Of a DNA stretch of 13,987 bases, positions 1-6,394 are shown piece by piece. Positions within the stretch are counted from its first letter, which is position 1. Every line of letters begins with the position of its first letter. The notes under the pieces are model-generated. The model had not been told where the DNA came from, searched no databases, and was given only the letters and a program-made list of their open reading frames with translations. Source of the stretch: Phycisphaerae bacterium (lineage in GTDB: Bacteria; Planctomycetota; Phycisphaerae; Sedimentisphaerales; SG8-4). The DNA lies in NCBI GenBank assembly GCA_030613765.1, contig JAUWLI010000035.1:1-13987 (forward strand), in the 5' to 3' direction. Both the position numbers and the translations under genes were made by a program.

Positions 1-1094
1 ATCAGCCGGGGGCTGTTACCGCCCCAGCCTTCAACGTACATTTTGCCTTTATCACCTACGAAGATGAGACCATCCTCGCGTGACAACTGGCGGTTATCTT
101 CCAGCTCATCCGGACGCGGAGGTAACATCCCGCCATCGTACCAATGCAGCTTGACCGGCGGCATATCACCACGGGCAGGGAATTCGTAATGCACTGTCGA
201 GGCCAGCGGGAGAGTTTCGTTATTAAACAAGGTCGAGCTGGAATGCACGCTGATCGGTGCCGGGAGTTTCAGGGCGGAGAAAACCGGAGCCAAATTGTGG
301 ATGCCCATGTCCCCTAATCCACCCGAACCGAAATCCCACCAGCCCCGCCATTTGAAGGGCACATAAGCCGGGTGATAAGGTCTGTTTGGTGCAGGACCCA
401 GCCACAGGTCCCAGTCCAGGGTTGAAGGGACTGGCGGTGTCTCCCTGGGACGGTCAACACCCTGGGCCCAGAACAGCTTTCCATTGTGCGTCGGCCTGTC
501 GGACCAGGCATGCACCTCACGGACCGGACCGATGGCCCCATCCCAGAGCCATTCATTGATAAGACGGTTTCCCTCAAACGCCATACCCTGGTTTCCCATT
601 TGAGTGGCAACTTTAGCCTGGCGAGCAGCTTTGGCTATAGCGCGGGCCTCATAGACTGTTCGAGTCAGCGGTTTTTCGCAGTAGGCGTGCTTTCCCATCT
701 TGATGGCCATCATTGTGGCGACGGCGTGTGTGTGGTCAGGCGTGGCAACCACAACGGCGTCTATGTTTTTTTCCTTCTCCAACATCTTTCGGAAATCACG
801 GTATTTTTTTGCCTTTGGGTAACGTTTGAAAGTACCCGCAGCATGTCTTGAATCCACATCACAAAGGGCAACAATATTCTCACTATTGACGTTATCGATA
901 TCCCCACTTCCCTGCCCCCCTACTCCTATGCCGGCAATATTGAGCTTTTCACTCGGCGGTATTTTGCCCGGCCCACCCAGGACATGGCGGGGGACAATAG
1001 AAAGGGACGCTACCGCCGCAGCCGAGCCACCCAAGAAAAATCGGCGAGATATTTTGCTTTCCGCTTCTTTTATATCTCTTTTCTTACTCTCCAT
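1..1094 (-). CDS. Tat-exported Gfo/Idh/MocA-family oxidoreductase (3' end outside window)
   Basis: The frame is open from an ATG at 1094 to the window edge, giving 364 residues; the C-terminus is missing (family members are usually about 400-450 aa). The start is supported by GAGGAG (complement of 1102-1107) 7 bases upstream. Residues 16-23 read SRRFFLGG followed by an alanine-rich stretch, a typical twin-arginine signal, so the protein is probably exported folded with its cofactor bound. A Rossmann motif GIGVGGQG lies near 55-62, VVATPDHTH near 115-123, and the family hallmark CEKPL at 139-143. GDMGIHN at about 261-267 matches the conserved Asp/His region of the substrate domain. Members are NAD(P)-dependent sugar or inositol dehydrogenases, and some, such as GH109, are NAD-dependent glycosidases; the substrate cannot be read here. 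It diverges from the M14 peptidase gene. Confidence 0.93.
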   Translation of the reverse strand, partial: MESKKRDIKEAESKISRRFFLGGSAAAVASLSIVPRHVLGGPGKIPPSEKLNIAGIGVGGQGSGDIDNVNSENIVALCDVDSRHAAGTFKRYPKAKKYRDFRKMLEKEKNIDAVVVATPDHTHAVATMMAIKMGKHAYCEKPLTRTVYEARAIAKAARQAKVATQMGNQGMAFEGNRLINEWLWDGAIGPVREVHAWSDRPTHNGKLFWAQGVDRPRETPPVPSTLDWDLWLGPAPNRPYHPAYVPFKWRGWWDFGSGGLGDMGIHNLAPVFSALKLPAPISVHSSSTLFNNETLPLASTVHYEFPARGDMPPVKLHWYDGGMLPPRPDELEDNRQLSREDGLIFVGDKGKMYVEGWGGNSPRL

Positions 1095-1251
1095 ACAATT
1101 ACTCCTCAATACAACGCATGTCGTCATTTATCAAACAACCTCTATCCGGGCCCATTGCAGGGCTTTTGAACCATCATGATACCCGAATCAGTCACCTGTG
1201 TATACATGGAATCTGATCTGGATAACAAACGAAAAATATTCCAAGAGTGAC

Positions 1252-1280
1252 TTGATGGTTTAGCAGCATTGTTGTATGCT
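1252..1280 (+). promoter_or_regulatory. Candidate sigma70-like promoter of the M14 peptidase gene
   Basis: TTGATG (1252-1257) and TATGCT (1275-1280) are separated by exactly 17 bases. A second AT-rich hexamer TATATT follows at 1281-1286. A start point near 1287 would give a leader of about 65 bases. This is a consensus match only. Confidence 0.4.
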
Positions 1281-1290
1281 TATATTGCTT

Positions 1291-1307
1291 TGAGGCAGCG
1301 AGCCTCA
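1291..1307 (+). promoter_or_regulatory. Inverted repeat in the 5' leader of the M14 peptidase gene
   Basis: TGAGGC and GCCTCA form a perfect 6-bp inverted repeat around a 5-base spacer (AGCGA). It would sit at or just after the predicted transcription start and could be a hairpin stabilising the mRNA or an operator half-site pair. There is no T-run, so it is not a terminator. Confidence 0.35.
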
Positions 1308-1351
1308 CGTGCCCCTTTATTTAGGAGATTTGGGTTATAAGGAGAATGCAA

Positions 1352-4204
1352 GTGAACCAATTACATAAAACTCAAAAAGTCAAGGGTAAGTTTAGTGACT
1401 CCCGTTTCAATACACACTTTTCGACAGTGCTGGCTTTGGCATCATGTCTATTCCTGGGCAGTTGCGGAGCGAATGCACAGGCAGGTCCCATGGTGCAATC
1501 GCAAAGGCCATTTGTGGAGGGAGTGAATTTTAATCCAGCCATACCAACACCTGAATCAATAACAGGTCACGGAGTTGCTGAAAAGGCGGTCCGATATCCT
1601 GCACTTGTCCGCTACCTGCAAGCCCTGGCCAATGCCTCCGAACGGGTAACTCTTACAGCTTATGGCCAGACGCACGAAGGCCGGACGCTCTACTACGTGA
1701 CCATTACCAGCCGGGCCAACCATAAGCGGCTGGATCAGATTAAGGCCAACAACGCAAAACTTTCCAATCCGCGCAAGCTCAAAAGCCCTGCGCAAGCAAA
1801 TCAGCTCATCAATACCCTGCCGGCAGTTGCATGGGCGAATTACAGTATCCACGGCGATGAACTGTCGAGTACGGACGCTGCGATATATCTTGTGTATCAT
1901 TTAGCTGCATCAAAAGACAAAACTAACGAGAAACTTTTAGACCAGGTCGTAGTCCATATTAATCCCCTTGTAAATCCCGACGGTAGGGAACGGTATCTAA
2001 GCCATCTCGAACAGTTGACCGGTGTGGTTTCGAGCCCCGACTTGCAATCGATGCAGCACCAGGCCCTTTGGTCGAGGGGGAGAGGAAACCATTATCTGTT
2101 CGACCTCAACCGCGACTGGCTCGTGCATATCCAGCCGGAAGTTCGTGATTTGGCAGAGGTGATTTTATCCTGGAATCCACATCTGCTGGTGGATTCACAT
2201 GAGCAAGGTGCTATCGATACCTACCTGTTTGACCCGCCCCGAGAGCCCATAAATATTCACCTTTCACCGAAGGTAATGGAATGGCGCAGGCGTTTCAGCT
2301 CCGACCAGGCCGAGGCCTTCGATCGCTACGGATGGAGTTATTATACCAAAGATTGGTACAGCGACTGGGCCCCCATCTACACCAACGCCTGGGCAAATCT
2401 GCAAGGTGCAATCGGACTGCTCTACGAACAAGCCAGGGTCGATGGAGCTTCTGTCAAACATCCCACGGGCAAGGAAATCAGCTATCGCGAAACCGTACAC
2501 CATCATATTGTAAGTACCCTTGCCAACCTGGAGACGCTCCATGCGAACCGCCGTGAAATACTGAGGGATTATTTCGAGGACCGGCAGTGGGCAGTCAGCA
2601 AGGAAGAACCTGATGGTGGTACGTTTTTACTGCCACCTTGCGAAGATACTACAAGGTGGGAACAACTGGTTGACCTAATTAAGCATCATGGTATAGAGGT
2701 CAAATTTGCACAGCAGTCTTTTAATGCCGACGATGTAACCGATATGTGGGGATATAATCACCAGCGCTTCAAATTTCCGGAAGGTACACTTGTGGCGCGC
2801 TTGAGACAACCACACCGTCGTATGCTTCAGACGTTATGCGAATTCGATCCACGGTTTACTGACAGTCTTTTATTGAAAGAGCGTAAAGAGCTGGAAAACC
2901 GCAGAAAAACTCTGATTTACGATGTTACTTCATGGAGTCTGCCTCTGGTATATGGAATCGAGTCTTACTGGGCCAAGAGAATGCCGGATGTTACACTGCG
3001 CTCCAAGCCTTTGGGGCCGGTCAGAGATTTGTCAAAGCTGAAGAAGGAAAGTAGTTACGGGTACCTGCTTGATTTTAGAAACTCCGACATATACTCGGTT
3101 CTGGTGCGTCTTTTTGAGAAAGAATGTCATCCGCGCATCGCAACAAAACCACTTAAGATCGAAAGTCGGGAGTACAAGGCTGGGGCGGTCCTGCTTCGCA
3201 GCCATGAGAATCCTGACGGACTTTTCGAAGTCCTGCAGAAAATTGCTTCTGATTGTGACATCAATATACACGGTATAGATAGCGCCCTTACAGAAGATGG
3301 ACCCGACCTTGGTGCTGGAAAGTTCGAGCTGTTATCACCACCACGGGTGGCGATAGCTTCGCAATGGCCTGTTCGTTCCACATCGTTTGGGTCGGCTTGG
3401 TACCTGCTTGACCGGCAGCTTCAACTCCGAATTTCACCGGTCAACATCCAAAATATCAGCTACATCGACCTGCGAAAATACAATGTTCTTGTGCTTCCGG
3501 ACGGTCGCGACCTTGGGCGGGTACTGAACACGAAAGCCGTTGAAAAGATAAAGAGATGGATTGAAAACGGCGGGACCCTGATTGCGATTGGCAATTCGGC
3601 AGCCTTTGCAGCCGACAAGGATCGAGGCCTTTCATCTGTACGTCTAAAACGTGATGTTCTTGACAAACTCGCGATATACCAGGAGGCCGTACAGCAGGAA
3701 AAAAATGCCCAGGATATAACGATCGATCCGAACCAGATATGGGGAACCAAAACAACAGAAGAAAAAGCAGCAAAAGAAGAGGCAAAAAAGCCCGATATTG
3801 AAAAGCTGAAGCGTACCGATGAATGGCAGCGCATTTTTAGCCCGGAAGGGACATTTCTTACAGGCACGATTAATACAGAACACTGGCTCGGATTTGGACT
3901 ACAAAAGAAGCTGCCCGTGATGTTCTGGGGTAGTTTCGCATTTATGTCGAAGCACCCGGTAAGAACGGTGGTACGCCTTGATGATAAGAACAAGCTGCGT
4001 TTGAGCGGTCTGCTCTGGCCGGAAGCGAAAGAGCGTATTGCAGATACTGCATATGCTACTGTTGAGCCGATAGGTCGGGGGCAAATAATTCTATTTGCAA
4101 CAGATCCAACTTATCGAATGTGGCTGCCCGGCATGCAACGACTGTTTCTCAACGCGATACTATTAGGGCCGGGCATGGGTACGTCTCAGCCATTACCGTG
4201 GTAA
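1352..4204 (+). CDS. M14-family zinc carboxypeptidase-like lipoprotein
   Basis: I place the start at GTG 1352 because AAGGAG (1339-1344) is 7 bases upstream; the in-frame ATG at 1346 is only 1 base from that site. The protein is 950 aa. A hydrophobic segment ending LFLGSC is a lipobox, with Cys38 as the lipidated residue, so it is probably membrane-anchored. M14 features appear in order: zinc ligands in HGDE (167-170), NPDGRERY (208-215), DLNRDW (251-256), the third zinc ligand His283 in DSHEQG, and a likely catalytic Glu359 in LLYEQAR. After the peptidase domain (about 60-400) comes a long C-terminal part. Near 662-753 it resembles a class I glutamine-amidotransferase/DJ-1-like fold (VLVLPDGRD, then RWIENGGTLIAIG), and a Lys/Glu-rich linker follows at about 799-821. 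It is much longer than classical carboxypeptidases (about 300 aa), as in other bacterial secreted M14 proteins. It probably trims extracellular peptides. Confidence 0.92.
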   Translation: MNQLHKTQKVKGKFSDSRFNTHFSTVLALASCLFLGSCGANAQAGPMVQSQRPFVEGVNFNPAIPTPESITGHGVAEKAVRYPALVRYLQALANASERVTLTAYGQTHEGRTLYYVTITSRANHKRLDQIKANNAKLSNPRKLKSPAQANQLINTLPAVAWANYSIHGDELSSTDAAIYLVYHLAASKDKTNEKLLDQVVVHINPLVNPDGRERYLSHLEQLTGVVSSPDLQSMQHQALWSRGRGNHYLFDLNRDWLVHIQPEVRDLAEVILSWNPHLLVDSHEQGAIDTYLFDPPREPINIHLSPKVMEWRRRFSSDQAEAFDRYGWSYYTKDWYSDWAPIYTNAWANLQGAIGLLYEQARVDGASVKHPTGKEISYRETVHHHIVSTLANLETLHANRREILRDYFEDRQWAVSKEEPDGGTFLLPPCEDTTRWEQLVDLIKHHGIEVKFAQQSFNADDVTDMWGYNHQRFKFPEGTLVARLRQPHRRMLQTLCEFDPRFTDSLLLKERKELENRRKTLIYDVTSWSLPLVYGIESYWAKRMPDVTLRSKPLGPVRDLSKLKKESSYGYLLDFRNSDIYSVLVRLFEKECHPRIATKPLKIESREYKAGAVLLRSHENPDGLFEVLQKIASDCDINIHGIDSALTEDGPDLGAGKFELLSPPRVAIASQWPVRSTSFGSAWYLLDRQLQLRISPVNIQNISYIDLRKYNVLVLPDGRDLGRVLNTKAVEKIKRWIENGGTLIAIGNSAAFAADKDRGLSSVRLKRDVLDKLAIYQEAVQQEKNAQDITIDPNQIWGTKTTEEKAAKEEAKKPDIEKLKRTDEWQRIFSPEGTFLTGTINTEHWLGFGLQKKLPVMFWGSFAFMSKHPVRTVVRLDDKNKLRLSGLLWPEAKERIADTAYATVEPIGRGQIILFATDPTYRMWLPGMQRLFLNAILLGPGMGTSQPLPW

Positions 4205-4207
4205 ATG

Positions 4208-5998
4208 TTATACAGAAGATGCTGAACGAGCTTTTTTTCTGCCGAGGCGTGTGAGGACGATAAAAAAGCACACCATGACTAAAACCGCCAAGGCAAAACT
4301 CCACAACGGTGAAAGGCCACAAGCGCTGGGAAGGTACGCACAGAGCAAAGCGAGGCCTGCAACAAACAGACTATAGGGCAATTGCGTGCGAACGTGGTCT
4401 ATGAGGTTACAAGAACTGGCGATTGAACTCATAATTGTCGTGTCGGAGATGGGTGAACAATGATCACCGAAGATTGCACCGTCCAACACTGCACCCAGGC
4501 TTATCATCGTGGTGAGACCATAGGTGTCTCCATCGAGCGCGAAGGCTACGGGGACAGCCGTCGGGATGAGAATGGCCATTGTTCCATAACTGGTGCCTGT
4601 TGCAAACGAGGTCACTGAGGCGGTAAGAAAAAGAATCGGGGGGAACCAATAAGGTGACACTCTACCTGCCAGAATTGATGCCAGAAATTTCCCGGTCTTC
4701 AGACTATCGCAGCAATTCTTAAGCGACCAGGCAAGAATCAATATAACGATGGGAATCATAGCCCTTTTGATGCCCCGCCAAAAACACCTGCGCATCACGG
4801 AAAATTGCAGCGAACCAGAGAGTCTGGCGCAAATCAAAGCCAGTGACAGGCCAAATAGCGCAGCACAAGCAAGAACAAGAGGGCTGTTTTGGACGTGGCC
4901 GATAACCTGGCGCCAATAGACCCAGCTTACAGAAGAAAGAGTTTCAATATCAACAGGCTTTGGGGGCATACTTTCTACGGGTGTAGTGAGGCTTTGGGCC
5001 TGCCATTCGAGCATGTCTTTTTCTAATTTGGCGGTTCCGTCGAACCACAGGCCGGTCATATTAAAAATCAGAAGCCCGGCTAAGGGAATCAAGGCATTGA
5101 GCGCCCGGCCGGGTCTCTGAGATGAAGACCTCAGGGTCGGATCATTCAGCGTTTTGGATAGATCAGCTCCATCTTCTTCAGGCGGCCTCTTGGCTTGCGC
5201 TTTTTCCTGTGCGGCTTTCATCGGCCCAAATTCGCGGCCCATAAGAATATGTACAAAAACAAACACAATCATCAAGAGACAATAAAAACGATAACTCAGC
5301 GCATCAAAGAACATCGAATAGCCACTCTTTTCAATGCCCAACTCCTGCCCAACGGCGCCAAGAAGACTGACCTCATAGGCAATCCAGGTGCTGATAACCG
5401 CCAGTCCCGCGATAGGAGCACTGGTCGCGTCGACAAGAAAGGCAAGTTTCTCACGGCTGACGCGAAAGCGGTCCGTTATTGGCTGCATCATCGAGCCCAC
5501 AACTATTGCATTAGTGTAGTCGTCGATGAAACAAAGTATTCCCATCAGGGCGGTAGCAGACTGAGCGGACTTTCCGCCCCTGACCCACTTCAAGAGCCAG
5601 TTGATGATTCCTTTGAAACCTCCTGAGGCAACGACTATCTCTATCATTACAAAGATGGGCGGAATAAACGAAAGGATTTGAAGGTTTGTTTTGCTTGCAA
5701 CACTGTCGACAACAAACATACCCGCCGCTCCAAACCCTTCGAACCAGGCTACAGCACTCAGCGGGGCCTGTGGAACAAGAGTCAGCAATCCGCCTACTAC
5801 AATGGCAATTCCTAAACTGAGAACGACATGGCGCGTCAAGAAGGCCAACACAATAGCCAGTAACGGAGGGATGACGCTATACCATAGGCCTGTTTGTGAA
5901 TCTTGTTCGGCATGTGGCAAAAAGCTGGCGGTCAAAACACAAATAGCGCCAAGGACAACAACCACCCCGGCATTTCTTATGAAGGTTTTTGATTTCAA
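4208..5998 (-). CDS. nhaC: Na+/H+ antiporter, NhaC family
   Basis: 596 aa integral membrane protein with roughly 11-12 hydrophobic segments. Family motifs are clear: FIDDYTN (157-163), ATSAPIAG (191-198), STWIAYE, ATGTSYGT (466-473) and DGAIFGDHCSPISDTT (506-521). The last is the signature re-entrant region of NhaC-type (COG1757) exchangers. The predicted role is exchange of Na+ and H+ across the inner membrane for pH and sodium homeostasis; some relatives carry organic acids or amino acids instead. The start is TTG at 5998, with AAGGAT 9 bases upstream on the minus strand; I see no better ATG. Two hydrophilic loops stand out: a charged one at about 255-300 (QEKAQAKRPPEED) and a second at about 316-360. 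The gene converges on the M14 gene with 3 bases between stop codons, so any terminator must lie inside coding sequence. Confidence 0.93.
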   Translation of the reverse strand: MKSKTFIRNAGVVVVLGAICVLTASFLPHAEQDSQTGLWYSVIPPLLAIVLAFLTRHVVLSLGIAIVVGGLLTLVPQAPLSAVAWFEGFGAAGMFVVDSVASKTNLQILSFIPPIFVMIEIVVASGGFKGIINWLLKWVRGGKSAQSATALMGILCFIDDYTNAIVVGSMMQPITDRFRVSREKLAFLVDATSAPIAGLAVISTWIAYEVSLLGAVGQELGIEKSGYSMFFDALSYRFYCLLMIVFVFVHILMGREFGPMKAAQEKAQAKRPPEEDGADLSKTLNDPTLRSSSQRPGRALNALIPLAGLLIFNMTGLWFDGTAKLEKDMLEWQAQSLTTPVESMPPKPVDIETLSSVSWVYWRQVIGHVQNSPLVLACAALFGLSLALICARLSGSLQFSVMRRCFWRGIKRAMIPIVILILAWSLKNCCDSLKTGKFLASILAGRVSPYWFPPILFLTASVTSFATGTSYGTMAILIPTAVPVAFALDGDTYGLTTMISLGAVLDGAIFGDHCSPISDTTIMSSIASSCNLIDHVRTQLPYSLFVAGLALLCAYLPSACGLSPLWSFALAVLVMVCFFIVLTRLGRKKARSASSV

Positions 5999-6119
5999 TA
6001 GACTGCTATCCTTAGCTTTGGACCTGGATATCGAGAATTTATGTAACTGTCTTTAGATATTCGGTCGAAAATGGCCGGAGGGATTAGAATCCCTTCCAAT
6101 GCCTCGACCACATCATCTC

Positions 6120-6148
6120 AGGATAAAGAATAATCCGGTACAAATCAA
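6120..6148 (-). promoter_or_regulatory. Candidate sigma70-like promoter of nhaC
   Basis: On the minus strand TTGATT (complement of 6143-6148) and TATCCT (complement of 6120-6125) are separated by 17 bases. The start point would be near 6113, giving a leader of about 115 bases before the TTG at 5998. The leader contains an imperfect hairpin at 6077-6096. Evidence is consensus match and spacing only. Confidence 0.4.
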
Positions 6149-6231
6149 GAGCAGACCTTTTTAAATATAATAAGTTGTAAGCTCACTACGGGTCTTTACA
6201 TATCGCGGGATAGAGTGACTTTATATAAACC

Positions 6232-6252
6232 CGGATTTCTCATATAAATCCG
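6232..6252. promoter_or_regulatory. Perfect 7-bp inverted repeat, possible operator upstream of the GH2 locus
   Basis: CGGATTT (6232-6238) and AAATCCG (6246-6252) are exact reverse complements separated by 7 bases. It lies just downstream of the promoter-like pair at 6195-6225, where a repressor site would be expected, and 138 bases before the GH2 start. It lacks a T-run and is not a typical terminator. Confidence 0.4.
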
Positions 6253-6325
6253 TGCAAAAAAGTGAAAATTTGATAGTATAAAGCCTATGGATGCAGTTTA
6301 TGATAGTTTTTGAGCTCTTATCCGG

Positions 6326-6394
6326 ATGAACCCGATGAGTGAAAGCAAAAAGGAAGATGGAAAATCTGCCTTAATCAAAGGCATATCATTATGA
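6326..6394 (+). CDS. Possible 22-codon leader ORF overlapping the GH2 start
   Basis: ATG at 6326 (a second in-frame ATG is at 6335) opens a 22-residue Lys/Ser-rich frame beginning MNPMSESKK and ending KGISL. Its TGA stop (6392-6394) overlaps the GH2 start codon as ATGA, the arrangement used for translational coupling, and also seen at the next gene junction. No strong Shine-Dalgarno sequence precedes it, so it may be chance. No function is suggested. Confidence 0.2.
   Translation: MNPMSESKKEDGKSALIKGISL

Larger units (their letters stand above)
1095..1351. other. Divergent intergenic region between oxidoreductase and M14 peptidase genes
   Basis: About 250 bases without a gene. It holds the GAGGAG ribosome binding site of the left-hand gene (complement of 1102-1107), an 8-base palindrome TGTATACA at 1199-1206, a candidate plus-strand promoter (1252-1280), a leader inverted repeat (1291-1307) and the AAGGAG site at 1339-1344. 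On the minus strand I see only a mediocre promoter candidate for the oxidoreductase (TATACA, 17 bases, TATCAT). No small ORF or RNA gene is convincing. Confidence 0.6.
5999..6390. other. Divergent intergenic region between nhaC and the GH2 locus
   Basis: About 390 bases, AT-rich in its right half. It contains a minus-strand promoter candidate for nhaC (6120-6148), a short imperfect inverted repeat at 6077-6096 (GGAGGGA, loop, TCCCTTC), a perfect 7-bp inverted repeat at 6232-6252 behind a weak plus-strand promoter-like pair (TTTACA 6195-6200 and TTTATA 6220-6225, 19 bases apart), and a 22-codon ORF starting at 6326. I see no tRNA or recognisable riboswitch. Confidence 0.6.

Noticed and set aside
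486..851. 121-codon plus-strand open frame
   Set aside because: Antisense to the Gfo/Idh/MocA gene, including its CEKPL region.
5195..5626. 143-codon plus-strand open frame
   Set aside because: Antisense to nhaC, covering its conserved FIDDYTN and ATSAPIAG regions; low-complexity translation.
6077..6096. Rho-independent terminator in the nhaC upstream region
   Set aside because: The short imperfect stem contains a G-T pair, has no T-run on either strand and lies between divergent genes, where no transcript is expected to end.
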